A stretch of DNA of 38,639 bases from Burkholderia sp. E7m39 (GTDB lineage Bacteria > Pseudomonadota > Gammaproteobacteria > Burkholderiales > Burkholderiaceae), in the NCBI GenBank assembly GCA_001319865.1, contig BBSL01000071.1, forward strand, positions 1 through 38,639, read 5' to 3'. Below are positions 8,082-16,811 of this stretch, one piece after another. Position numbers and translations under genes: made by a program. A model generated the notes under the pieces. The model was not told the origin of the DNA and made no database searches. It was given only the letters and a program-made list of their open reading frames with translations. The number at the start of each line of letters is the position of its first letter. Position 1 is the first letter of the stretch.

Positions 8082-8714
8082 TCAACGTGTCGACTGGTTT
8101 CGGGTGGCCTGCATGCGTGCAAGTACAGCAGGCACGTACAGCATGGTTTCCCGATAGGGTGGAATGCGCGCAGCATGCCTGGCGACGGCGCCTTCGCCCG
8201 CGTTGTAGGCCGCGAGGGCGAGTGCAACGTTTCCACCGTAGAGTGCGAGCAAGCGCTTCAGGTGGCGGATGCCCGCGTCGATGTTTTGCGCGGGATCGGC
8301 CAGGTTTGTGACGCCATACATCGCAGCCGTCGCCGGCATCAGCTGCATTGGGCCGCTGGCACCTTTGGTCGAGACGGCCGTCGAGCTTCCATTTGACTCG
8401 ACATCGATGATCGCCTTGACAAGCACAGGATCGACGCCGTACCTGCTTGACAGTTCTTCGATGAACGCTGCGGGCGAGTCTTTCTTCAGGCCTTTGGAAA
8501 GCGATGATGCATTCCGTTTTGGTGCTCCGGGAGAACGGGACGGCGAATCGTCACGCAGATAGAGCTGGTAGCTTGCGTCCAGTTTTTCGCTGGCGAAGCG
8601 GACCGTTCCATCCGGTTCTTCAGACCGGTAGATATCCGCACTTGTTGCCTCACCGCAAATCGTGGCAGCCGCTGTGCAAAGAAGAAATCGCATCATGGTC
8701 GTCTGAGTTTTCAT
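8082..8714 (-). CDS. Lytic transglycosylase (SLT domain)
   Basis: A 210-residue exported protein. The signal peptide ends near residue 26, and a short DUF4124-like beta segment follows (DIYRSEEPDGTVRFAS). From about residue 85 a soluble lytic transglycosylase domain contains the catalytic Glu106 (DVESNG), GPMQLMPATA, the IRHLKRLLALYGGN helix and the AAYNAGEGAV motif. It cleaves the glycan strands of peptidoglycan and in secretion operons opens the wall for the trans-envelope machine. The ATG start at 8714 overlaps nothing upstream; its TGA overlaps the alternative TTG start of gspG, so the two are co-transcribed. Confidence 0.92.
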   Translation of the reverse strand: MKTQTTMMRFLLCTAAATICGEATSADIYRSEEPDGTVRFASEKLDASYQLYLRDDSPSRSPGAPKRNASSLSKGLKKDSPAAFIEELSSRYGVDPVLVKAIIDVESNGSSTAVSTKGASGPMQLMPATAAMYGVTNLADPAQNIDAGIRHLKRLLALYGGNVALALAAYNAGEGAVARHAARIPPYRETMLYVPAVLARMQATRNQSTR

Positions 8715-9280
8715 GCCGCCCAGCCTGTTTGAGTGCTTTCAACGAAAATAGCATGCGGTATCTGGCAAGGAAACATCGACGCGTAGTGAGCGCGTGCGCT
8801 CGCGCACACAGCCATTTCTCAGCTTCCGGTCGGAAGATCAGCAATACAAAAGAAAAAGTACAGGGAATAGGAACATTGCAAAAACGGTTGACACTGCTGA
8901 CGGAAGAAAATCGTCTATCCGTTATCGAATCACCGTTTCAGCGATGAACCACTTTTGTTTTTCGCGCGCCAGACAGTGGCGAATTGCTTGAGCAGCATGG
9001 CGCGAGGCTTTGCAGACCGGGCGGGCCGCCTTCATGTCACGTGCATTTGCAAACCACCATTCGCGTTGTTCCAGTTATGCAACAAAGCGAAATAACACAT
9101 GATCAAGTCTTACTGATTCTGGACTGCTTGCTGGTGCTAGCAATTGGGGAATCGGGCTGTCACATGATTATTTAAATTGCCTTCGTGTGCATGTCAGTGC
9201 CGAAACCTTTTCCCTATCGGACACATTGAACGCCGGCGCTTAGCGGTGAGTTCTCCGCTTGAATTGCTGCGTTACGGGAA

Positions 9281-9296
9281 TGGCGTGCTCCTTGCT
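9281..9296 (+). promoter_or_regulatory. Candidate sigma-54 promoter
   Basis: The sequence TGGCGTGCTCCTTGCT has the invariant GG and GC dinucleotides ten bases apart and matches 10 of the 12 defined positions of the sigma-54 consensus TGGCACG-N4-TTGCW. Transcription would begin near 9306-9308, leaving a leader of about 270 bases before the ATG at 9580. One such match can occur by chance, and no enhancer-binding regulator is encoded nearby. Confidence 0.4.
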
Positions 9297-9310
9297 CTAC
9301 ACGTGCTAAA

Positions 9311-9345
9311 CCTTAACCCCGGAGCGAACAGACTCCGGGTTCAGG
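9311..9345 (+). other. Hairpin in the leader of the redox operon
   Basis: CCCGGAG (9318-9324) pairs with CTCCGGG (9333-9339) around an eight-base loop, and the stem extends with AA/TT beyond a bulged C. No T-run follows, so it is not a standard terminator. It lies just after the expected start site of the sigma-54-like promoter and could act in the leader RNA or as a protein-binding palindrome. Confidence 0.4.
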
Positions 9346-9579
9346 TTATGACTTACGCAATGACTTGACAGTTTCGACTGCAAGTTGCTTTTCGGGTCTG
9401 GGAAAGCTTATCCAATAGATTTGAATGGCTCACCGCACTCGGCCGTATGAACGTGAAAACGGAGTTCTCAACCATCCCCGACTGCACCCGGGAACATCGG
9501 GCGACAAAAAGATTAGGGATCCACACCCTCGGTGTATTTGTCCGCACTAACCCGATCACGATGAATGGAGAAACGAGTC

Positions 9580-12099
9580 ATGTCGCACTCAATACCGATT
9601 AACGTCAGATGCGACACCGGTGGTGGCGCGCGTTCTGATACCCGGCCCAGAGGTTCCCTGGTTTGCCTGCACCGGTTCGCCGCGCTGCTCTTGATCCTCG
9701 CGCAGCTGTGCTGGATCAGCCAGGCCATGGCACAGCTTCCGCCACCCGGTACTCCGTCGCAATTCGACATCGTCGGGTTCCTGCAGGAGGCGACGTTGAA
9801 TGGCCCGAATCCGACCGCGACAACGGGCGGCAAATTAAAGGTCAACGGTCATGTCGTCGTCGTCCCCGACAACACGATCGTGATCCTGCCTGCAAATGCT
9901 TTGACCTGGCAGGAATTGTTCGCGCAGGCGCCGGCTCCTTATACAGGCGTTGCGACGGGCATGGCGCTCACCGACTCGCCCGCGCCACTCACGACGTATG
10001 AGGTTCACGTGATCGGCAATCGGGTAGGCGATACCTATATCGCCGGTCTGATCTATCTCTCCCAGCAGGACCTGAACACAGGGGCTGGCTATATCAACTA
10101 CATCGACTATGCCCGAGGCGAAATGTATGTTGGTGGTACGCTCAACGTTGACGGCGCAGGTTTGCCGCGCAATGTCCTGGACGCGAACAATCCGGGGACA
10201 CGCGTTGCCATCAATGATCCGGGCGGCAGGTACGGTCGTGCAATGTCGCCGGATCCGCGCTTCACGCTGGACCCCGACAACCCGACCATCCGCAGCACAA
10301 CGGGTTTCCCGATGTGCCTGCCAAGGACCGATCCGAACGATCCGAACGCCGTTCCCGATGCCTTGTGTCCGCAAGGCAACCGGCCGAAGGACGTCACAGG
10401 GAATTTCGTTACTACGCTTACGATGCCGGCCCCGGCAGGCATCGCTGCCGGACAGCTTCCCGATCCGCGCATCATGGCGCCTTTTGAAGTGGGCGACTAC
10501 GTGACCTACGCGGGCACGCTCGTCAGGGACAGTGGCACGAGCGGTCCTTACCCGTCCGGTAGCTCCGGCACCTTTGTCTCCGCCCATACGATTGAAGATA
10601 ACGTCGCAATCTTCACAAGTCCAGGTACGGATCCCGCCTATGTCGCCGTCGATGTGACGATTCTCGGCACAGGCGGCTTGACCGTGCTCGGCGCGGGCGA
10701 GGCCGTGATCCGCACCCGCTTCGAAGGCATGACGACGGACCCGAGTCGCCCAGTGCATCTGTACGGCATCGATATCAATGCTGCCGACGGCAAACTCAGC
10801 GATCGCGACTGGGGCATGGTTGCCGTCGATCCCGGTCCGCCGACGGGCGCTGTGAAGGGGCGCTGGCGTTTCCGGCCGCCGTGCACGGCCACCGTTCCGA
10901 CGCAAAAGGACTGCAAGCCGCCTTCAGGTGGGACCTTCCTGCCGCCGACGCGTGAGATGAGGGCCGTGATCGAAGGCGCATGGACGCCGACTACCGATCC
11001 TGCCACGACGGGCGGTGCCAACGGGCTGATTGCAGGCCAATACCATGCGCCGATTCTGGAATACATCTTCCCTGAAAACATTCCGGGCACGCCGCCGCCG
11101 CCGAACAACTTCGAGACGATTCCGTTCCTCGCGCAGGGAGGATACACATCGTCAGCAAACACGCTTGTGGGTCAGCTCAACCCATGGCCGGGCAAGCAGG
11201 CGCCAGGCACCTGTGGACCGCCGACGGCGAGCGCGGGCGCCGACTTCACGGTTGGATCGGGGGCGACGAACGTGCCGCTATCGGGCAGTGCCACGGGGAC
11301 CGGCCCGCTGTCGTACGCGTGGACCGCCGTGTCGCCGTCGAACACGGTTCTCACGAACCCCACAACGCCGAACCCGACCTTCAATGCCGTCACGATTGCA
11401 GCCGGGCAGCCATCGCAACAGATGGTGTTTAGCCTGACCGTCACCGGCTGCAATAACCAGACAGCCAGCTCGACGGTGACAGTAACGGTACAGCCCGCGC
11501 CGCAGACGACGCCCGTGGTCAATCCCATCGCGCCCGTCACAGTGTCGTCGGGTACGCCCGTGCGTCTGACGGCGAGCGCCACTGGCCCGGCTCCCTTGAC
11601 CTACACGTGGACGCAGACGGGCGGACCTGCGCAGGCGTTTACGCAACAACCGGCGGGCAACCCATCAATCAGCTTCACCCGCACGTTGCCGATCGGACAA
11701 ACGACCAATGATGTGCTGACGTTCTCCGTCGTAGCGACAGGCGGCGGCGTGACTTCAGCGCCCGTGAGCACCACGGTCACGGTGAAGCCGGTGGCGGATA
11801 GCGTCGCGATCACGAACTCCGTGTACCGGACCTCGAAGCAGCGGCTCGATATCACGGCGACCTCGTCGATCGTCAGTCCGAACGTGACGCTTACGCTGCA
11901 GCCGTATCAGACGGTTTCGGGCGGTACGTTCGATCCGTCGGCCCTCGGTGCCACGCTGACGAATACGGGCGGCGGGACGTACACGCTGACGCTCGTCGGC
12001 GCGCCGCAACCCGCGCCGTCGCCGGCAAGGCCACTCGTCGTCAAGTCGAGCCTTGGTGGAACAAGTCCGGCAGCAGCACTGACCACCTTGAGAAACTGA
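9580..12099 (+). CDS. Large secreted protein with Ig/PKD-like repeats (paralogue A)
   Basis: An 839-residue exported protein of unknown function. The start at 9580 is chosen over the ATG at 9565 because GGAG lies nine bases upstream. The signal peptide has a long N-region and ends AMA|Q at residues 51/52. A novel beta-rich region of about 480 residues follows, containing FEVGDYVTYAGTLV, a stretch resembling the barrel repeats of DUF5666 proteins, plus conserved Cys pairs (PMCLPR, ALCPQG, PPCTAT, DCKPP) that may form disulfides. Three Ig/PKD-like domains start near residues 547, 644 and 740. Paralogue B (14341-16758) matches it along nearly its whole length. Flanking a di-heme cytochrome and a multicopper oxidase, it could be a partner, scaffold or polymer-binding subunit of the secreted enzymes. 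Likely T2SS cargo, but this is inference. Confidence 0.85.
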   Translation: MSHSIPINVRCDTGGGARSDTRPRGSLVCLHRFAALLLILAQLCWISQAMAQLPPPGTPSQFDIVGFLQEATLNGPNPTATTGGKLKVNGHVVVVPDNTIVILPANALTWQELFAQAPAPYTGVATGMALTDSPAPLTTYEVHVIGNRVGDTYIAGLIYLSQQDLNTGAGYINYIDYARGEMYVGGTLNVDGAGLPRNVLDANNPGTRVAINDPGGRYGRAMSPDPRFTLDPDNPTIRSTTGFPMCLPRTDPNDPNAVPDALCPQGNRPKDVTGNFVTTLTMPAPAGIAAGQLPDPRIMAPFEVGDYVTYAGTLVRDSGTSGPYPSGSSGTFVSAHTIEDNVAIFTSPGTDPAYVAVDVTILGTGGLTVLGAGEAVIRTRFEGMTTDPSRPVHLYGIDINAADGKLSDRDWGMVAVDPGPPTGAVKGRWRFRPPCTATVPTQKDCKPPSGGTFLPPTREMRAVIEGAWTPTTDPATTGGANGLIAGQYHAPILEYIFPENIPGTPPPPNNFETIPFLAQGGYTSSANTLVGQLNPWPGKQAPGTCGPPTASAGADFTVGSGATNVPLSGSATGTGPLSYAWTAVSPSNTVLTNPTTPNPTFNAVTIAAGQPSQQMVFSLTVTGCNNQTASSTVTVTVQPAPQTTPVVNPIAPVTVSSGTPVRLTASATGPAPLTYTWTQTGGPAQAFTQQPAGNPSISFTRTLPIGQTTNDVLTFSVVATGGGVTSAPVSTTVTVKPVADSVAITNSVYRTSKQRLDITATSSIVSPNVTLTLQPYQTVSGGTFDPSALGATLTNTGGGTYTLTLVGAPQPAPSPARPLVVKSSLGGTSPAAALTTLRN

Positions 12100-12110
12100 A
12101 GCAGGCAAAT

Positions 12111-12154
12111 CTGCGCCGGCTGGATGCGCTCAGCGCGTCCAGCCGGAAACGCAG
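12111..12154 (+). other. Strong intercistronic hairpin
   Basis: CTGCG-CCGGCTGGA pairs with TCCAGCCGG-AAA-CGCAG, with an inner GCGC/GCGC stem and a three-base TCA loop. The nine-base core is perfect. It sits 11 bases after the stop of secreted protein A and is followed by an A-rich stretch, not T, so it is not a canonical terminator for the plus strand. It may protect the upstream mRNA end or cause partial termination, setting the ratio of protein A to the cytochrome. Confidence 0.6.
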
Positions 12155-12218
12155 ACAAAAACATAAGAAGCAGCGCAGCGTCGCACAACTGAAGACCAGA
12201 CAATCACGGGGAAGGGGA

Positions 12219-14279
12219 ATGGACAAAACTGCACAGGCAGAATGCGGGCGATTGTTCCGCGAGAGCCGGCGTACTGCGAGGTGGATCGCAATCGGGCTGG
12301 CAGGCAGTGGCGCGGCATTTGTATTGACGACATTCAGCGGGCTCTATACCGAGGCAGGCGCGCAGGTCCCGCCACCCGTGCAGCGACCGCTCGGCACACT
12401 GAAAAACGTACCCGTGCCGGGGCCGTCGGAGCAGGAACTCGCAGTATTCGTGCGCGACAAATCAGCCGCTGTGCAACTCGGCAAAGCGTTGTTCTGGGAC
12501 ACGCGAGTCGGCAGCGACAACCGCACCGCGTGCGCCAGTTGTCATTTTCATGCGGGCGCGGACAACCGCACGACGAATCAGATCAATCCGGGCCTGCTTG
12601 CCGGTGATCACGTTTTTCAGACAGGCGGCGCGACGGCCGGTCCGAACTATACGTTGCGGGCCGGCGATTTCCCGTTGACGAAGCATTCGGACATCGATGA
12701 CTCGACGACCATTTACGCCGACAACAACGATGTGATCTCGTCGCAAGGCGTATTTACGGCGAAGTTCGATCGCGTGACGGTCAACGCGAATGCTGACGAC
12801 TGCACCAATCTGTCCGATGCCGTCATGCATGGCGGCAGCGGTTTCAATATCAATGGCGTGAACACCCGGCGCGTCGAGCCGCGCAACACGCCGAGCGTCA
12901 TCAACGCTGTTTTCAACTTCCGCAACTTCTGGGATGGGCGGGGCAACAACGTATTCAACGGAGGCGATCCGTTCGGCTTGCGCAATTCGCAGCCTCTCGT
13001 ATGGAAACTCGACAACGGCGTGCTCAGAAACGTGGCGGTGGCGCTGCCATCGTCGTCGCTTGCGTCGCAGGCATCCGGGCCGCCGCTGAGCGGCAACGAA
13101 ATGAGCTGCCAGGGACGTGCGTTCGTTCATCTCGGGCAGAAGCTGCTGAAAGAGAAGGTGCTGGCCGAACAGACCATTTCACCGCGCGACAGCGTGCTCG
13201 GCAGTTTTGCCCAGCACGCGCCAACTTACGCCTCGCTCGTGATGAAAGCGTTTCGTCCGGAGTACTGGGCGTCGCCCATCATCATCAACCTGCCGGGCGG
13301 ACATCGGCTGAACTTCAAGCCAATGGACCTGTTCAAGCAGCGCCGCGACGATGACATCAACTTCGGCCCGTTGAAAGGGAATCTCGTCGTCAGCCAGATG
13401 GAATCCAACTTCGCGTTGTTCTTTGGGATCGCAATCCAGATGTACGAAAGCACGCTGATTTCGGACGATTCGCCGTTCGACCGCTTTGCTGCCGGCGACC
13501 GCACGGCGCTCGATGCACAGCAGATTCGTGGCCTCAAGCTGTTTCAGGAACAGGGCCGCTGTATCAGTTGTCACAGTGGACCTGAATTGACAGGCGCTGC
13601 ATTCAGCAATGTATCGAACCAGCGGGTGGAGCGGATGGTGATGAGCGACGGCGCGCCCGCCATCTACGACACTGGCTTCTACAACATCGGCGTGCGGCCG
13701 ACTCAGGAAGACCTGGGCCTCGGCGGCACCGATGCATTCGGCAACCCTCTGTCCGAGACGAGGATGCTGGCGCTCGGCAAATCGGCGCTGCTCGGAAACA
13801 GCTTCGGCGAGGGCAGCGTGCAGAACTTCCCGCAGGGCCAGCGCATCGTCGCGGATGGCGCGTTCAAGACGCCGGGCCTGCGCAACGTGGAATTCACCGG
13901 GCCGTACTTTCACAACGGAGGTAAAGCGACGCTGATGCAGGTGGTGGATTTCTATAACCGCGGCGGCGACTTCGGCAACGCGAACCGCGACAACTTCGAC
14001 TTCAGCGTTGCGCCGATTGGTCTGACACAAGGGCAGAAAGAGGACCTCGTGGCATTCCTGCTGGCGCTGTCAGACGACCGGGTCCGCATGAGCAAGGCGC
14101 CGTTCGATCATCCATCCATCTGCCTGCCGAACGGTCATCTTGGCGGCACGAATGCAGTGGCGCAAAGGGGAAGAACGGGCACGGCAATCGATGTGACGCA
14201 GTGCCTGCCGGAGACGGGCGCAACGGGCGCAAAGGAAGGCTTGCACACGTTTCTGGGACTGAGTCCCTTTGCGCATTGA
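12219..14279 (+). CDS. Exported di-heme cytochrome of the CcpA/MauG/RoxA superfamily
   Basis: A 686-residue protein with a signal peptide or anchor ending AGA|Q at about residues 46-49 and two c-type heme sites, CASCH (105-109) and CISCH (448-452). The segment LGKALFWDTRVGSD before the first heme is typical of bacterial di-heme peroxidases. Members reduce peroxide (CcpA), oxidise protein residues (MauG) or cleave polyisoprene with oxygen (RoxA). At about 74 kDa this is twice the size of simple peroxidases and close to RoxA, but sequence alone does not give the substrate. A strong ribosome site (GGGGAAGGGGA) precedes the ATG. It lies between the two paralogous secreted proteins and upstream of the multicopper oxidase, suggesting joint action outside the cytoplasm. 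Confidence 0.9.
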   Translation: MDKTAQAECGRLFRESRRTARWIAIGLAGSGAAFVLTTFSGLYTEAGAQVPPPVQRPLGTLKNVPVPGPSEQELAVFVRDKSAAVQLGKALFWDTRVGSDNRTACASCHFHAGADNRTTNQINPGLLAGDHVFQTGGATAGPNYTLRAGDFPLTKHSDIDDSTTIYADNNDVISSQGVFTAKFDRVTVNANADDCTNLSDAVMHGGSGFNINGVNTRRVEPRNTPSVINAVFNFRNFWDGRGNNVFNGGDPFGLRNSQPLVWKLDNGVLRNVAVALPSSSLASQASGPPLSGNEMSCQGRAFVHLGQKLLKEKVLAEQTISPRDSVLGSFAQHAPTYASLVMKAFRPEYWASPIIINLPGGHRLNFKPMDLFKQRRDDDINFGPLKGNLVVSQMESNFALFFGIAIQMYESTLISDDSPFDRFAAGDRTALDAQQIRGLKLFQEQGRCISCHSGPELTGAAFSNVSNQRVERMVMSDGAPAIYDTGFYNIGVRPTQEDLGLGGTDAFGNPLSETRMLALGKSALLGNSFGEGSVQNFPQGQRIVADGAFKTPGLRNVEFTGPYFHNGGKATLMQVVDFYNRGGDFGNANRDNFDFSVAPIGLTQGQKEDLVAFLLALSDDRVRMSKAPFDHPSICLPNGHLGGTNAVAQRGRTGTAIDVTQCLPETGATGAKEGLHTFLGLSPFAH

Positions 14280-14340
14280 AGCGCGTACCGACACAGCGAT
14301 GAAACGCCAACTGCCCGCTCACCCCATAAGAAGACACGCC

Positions 14341-16758
14341 ATGTCACTTCTCTTTCGCTTGTTCGGCCGCGCATCGCGTGCATCGGCTGTTCTGATTCTG
14401 TCGTTCGTCACTGTGCAAGCGCTGGCTCAGGTACCGGCCGTCGGCGCGGATTCTCAGTTCGACGTGATCGGATTCATCCAGGAAGCCACTCTCGACTCAT
14501 GCGGCAACGCGCTGTGCGGCGGCAAGATCGTCGTGAACGGCCAGTCGATTGTGATTCCGTCGAATACGATCGTGATCCTTCCGGCCAACGCTCTGACCTG
14601 GAAAGAACTGTTCGAGCAGGCTCCCGCCCCCTATACCAACGTGGCGACGGGCATGGCGCTCGCGGATTCGCCTGCGCCGCTGACGACCTATGAAGCGCAT
14701 GTGATCGGCAACCAGGTCAACGATGCGTTCATCGCGGGCCTGGTGTATATCTCACAACAGGACACCAACAATGGCGCTGGCTACATTAACTACATCGACT
14801 ATGCGGCGGGCGAGATGCGCGTCGGCGGACGGCTCGTGCGCGACGGCAATGGCGTGCCGCAGAACACGCTCGATTCGAGCAAGCCGGGCACGCGCGTGCG
14901 CATCAACGATCCGGCTGGGCGGTATAGCCGTGGACTGTCGCCGGACCAGCGCTTTACGCTGGATGCGGACAATCCGACCGTGCGCAGTTCCACCGGCTTC
15001 CCGATGTGTCTGCCGCGCGTCGACCCCAGTTCGCAAACCGAAGATGCTGCGTGCCCGCAAGGCAATCGTCCCAAGGACGTGAACGGGCTCTACGTCACCC
15101 GCTTCACGATGCAGGCGCCTTCGGAACTCGCTGCCGGCCAGCTGCCCGATCCGCGCATCATGGCGCCGTTCGAAGTGGGCGACTACATCACGTACGCCGG
15201 CACGCTCGTCACCGAGCGCGGATCGCAAGGACCGTATCCGTCCACGAGCGCGACCTATGTGTCCGCGCACACGGTGATCTCAAACGCCGCGATCTTCACC
15301 GCACCCGGTAGCGATCCGGCCTATGTCGCCGTCGATGTGACGATCCTCGGCAACGGCGGCGTCACGGTGCCCGCCGGTATGGAGGCGGTCGTGCGGACCC
15401 GGTTCGAAGGCGTAACGACCGACCCTACGCGCGATATCCACCTGTATGGAATCGACGTCGCGCCTGACGGCTCGATGAGCGATCGCGACTGGGGTATTGT
15501 CGGCGTCGATCCCGGTCCGCCGACGGGCGCGGTGAAGGGCCGCTGGAGATTCACGCCGCCCTGCACGGGTGTGACCGCAACCTTCCGGTTCTGCTTCGGT
15601 CCACTGACGGAGAACACGTTCCTGCCCGCGACGCGGGAAGTGCGCGCTGTCATCGAGGGCGCATGGACGCCCGCGACTTCGGTGCCGCAGAAGAACGGCC
15701 TCGTTGCCGGGCAATATCACGCGCCCATCCTGACCTATCTGTTCGAAGAGAATGTGCCGGGCGCGCCGCCGCCGCCGATCAACTTCAGCACGATGCCGTT
15801 CCTCGCGCAGGGTGGCTACCGCTCGTCGACGGGTGTCGTGGCCGGGCAGCTCAAACCCTGGCCCGCATCGAAGCTGCCGGCGTCGTGCACGCCGCCCGTG
15901 GCGAGCGCAGGGGCCAACTTCTCGGTTGCCTCGGGTGCGAAGAACGTGCCACTGGCGGGCAGCGCGAGCGGTTCCGGGGAGCTGACGTACGAGTGGGTCG
16001 CGCCGCAGGGCATTGTGCTGTCGCCATCCGCGTCGGTCGCCAACCCGACTTTCAATGCGCCGACCGTTACCGCGAACAATACGTTCCTGTTCACGCTGAA
16101 CGTCACAGGCTGCAATGGCCAGAAATCGACGGCGGCCGTCACGGTCACGGTCACGGCGCCCCAACAGGCTACGCCCGTCGTGACCCCGATTGCCGCTCGC
16201 ACGGTCGCGTCGGGGACGACCGTCACGCTCACCGCGCAGGGCTCGGGCGCGCACGCGCTCACCTACACGTGGACGCAAAGCAGCGGGCCTTCGCAGCCAT
16301 TCAAGCAGCAGAACGGCAGCGCCACCATGACCGTCGCTCACGCGTTACCGCTCGGACAAACCACCAACGACGTGCTCGGCTTCACCGTGGTGGCGACCGA
16401 CACCGTCACGCGCGCGACATCCGCACCCGTGACGGCGACGATCACGTTTACGCCCGTGCCCGACACCGACACGATCACCGTCGCCGAATACCGGATATCG
16501 AAACAGCGTCTCGACATCACGGCGACGTCGTCGGTAGTCAGTCCCAAAGTCGTGCTGCGCCTGCAGCCGTATCGCACGACGTCGGGCGCGCTGTTCGACC
16601 CGGCGTCGGCGGGCAATACGTTCACCAACAACGGCGGCGGGAACTACACGCTCACGCTGGTCGGTGTCCCGCAGCCCGGACCCGACGCGCAGCTCGTCGT
16701 CACGTCGAATCTCGGCGGCAGCAGTGCGCCGACACCTTTAACCCGAATCCGCAACTGA
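14341..16758 (+). CDS. Large secreted protein with Ig/PKD-like repeats (paralogue B)
   Basis: An 805-residue exported protein from the ATG at 14341, which gives a compact signal peptide cleaved at ALA|Q (29/30). An in-frame ATG at 14299 and a TTG at 14269 also exist but give poor leaders. It shares its architecture and much of its sequence with paralogue A: the motif QFDVIGFIQEATL, ILPANALTW, GAGYINYIDYA, the same Cys-containing blocks, FEVGDYITYAGTLV, DWGIVGVDPGPPTGAVKGRW, then Ig/PKD-like repeats in the last 290 residues. The two genes therefore arose by duplication, with the di-heme cytochrome gene now between them. Function unknown; probably a secreted partner of the cytochrome or of the multicopper oxidase. 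Confidence 0.85.
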   Translation: MSLLFRLFGRASRASAVLILSFVTVQALAQVPAVGADSQFDVIGFIQEATLDSCGNALCGGKIVVNGQSIVIPSNTIVILPANALTWKELFEQAPAPYTNVATGMALADSPAPLTTYEAHVIGNQVNDAFIAGLVYISQQDTNNGAGYINYIDYAAGEMRVGGRLVRDGNGVPQNTLDSSKPGTRVRINDPAGRYSRGLSPDQRFTLDADNPTVRSSTGFPMCLPRVDPSSQTEDAACPQGNRPKDVNGLYVTRFTMQAPSELAAGQLPDPRIMAPFEVGDYITYAGTLVTERGSQGPYPSTSATYVSAHTVISNAAIFTAPGSDPAYVAVDVTILGNGGVTVPAGMEAVVRTRFEGVTTDPTRDIHLYGIDVAPDGSMSDRDWGIVGVDPGPPTGAVKGRWRFTPPCTGVTATFRFCFGPLTENTFLPATREVRAVIEGAWTPATSVPQKNGLVAGQYHAPILTYLFEENVPGAPPPPINFSTMPFLAQGGYRSSTGVVAGQLKPWPASKLPASCTPPVASAGANFSVASGAKNVPLAGSASGSGELTYEWVAPQGIVLSPSASVANPTFNAPTVTANNTFLFTLNVTGCNGQKSTAAVTVTVTAPQQATPVVTPIAARTVASGTTVTLTAQGSGAHALTYTWTQSSGPSQPFKQQNGSATMTVAHALPLGQTTNDVLGFTVVATDTVTRATSAPVTATITFTPVPDTDTITVAEYRISKQRLDITATSSVVSPKVVLRLQPYRTTSGALFDPASAGNTFTNNGGGNYTLTLVGVPQPGPDAQLVVTSNLGGSSAPTPLTRIRN

Positions 16759-16811
16759 GCCACATGTCCGGATAACCCCAGTCCCTTCAAACTCAACCAC
16801 CTGCGAGATAG

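Larger units (their letters stand above)
8715..9579. other. Intergenic region between divergent operons, no convincing gene
   Basis: This 865-base stretch, visibly less GC-rich than its surroundings, lies between the lytic transglycosylase (leftward) and the first secreted redox protein (rightward). Open frames of 60-70 codons exist, but none has a credible ribosome site, coding bias or recognisable product. It must hold promoters for both operons. I see a sigma-54-like promoter at 9281-9296, a hairpin at 9311-9345, and several TGTCA-containing words (near 9033, 9161 and 9191) that could be activator sites. Confidence 0.7.

Noticed and set aside
8888..8919. TTGACA followed by TCTATC as a sigma-70 promoter
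   Set aside because: The spacing is 20 bases instead of about 17 and the -10 match is poor.
8794..9368. Three short plus-strand frames of 63-65 codons in the long intergenic region
   Set aside because: They lack ribosome sites, coding bias and recognisable sequence, and one contains the sigma-54-like promoter.
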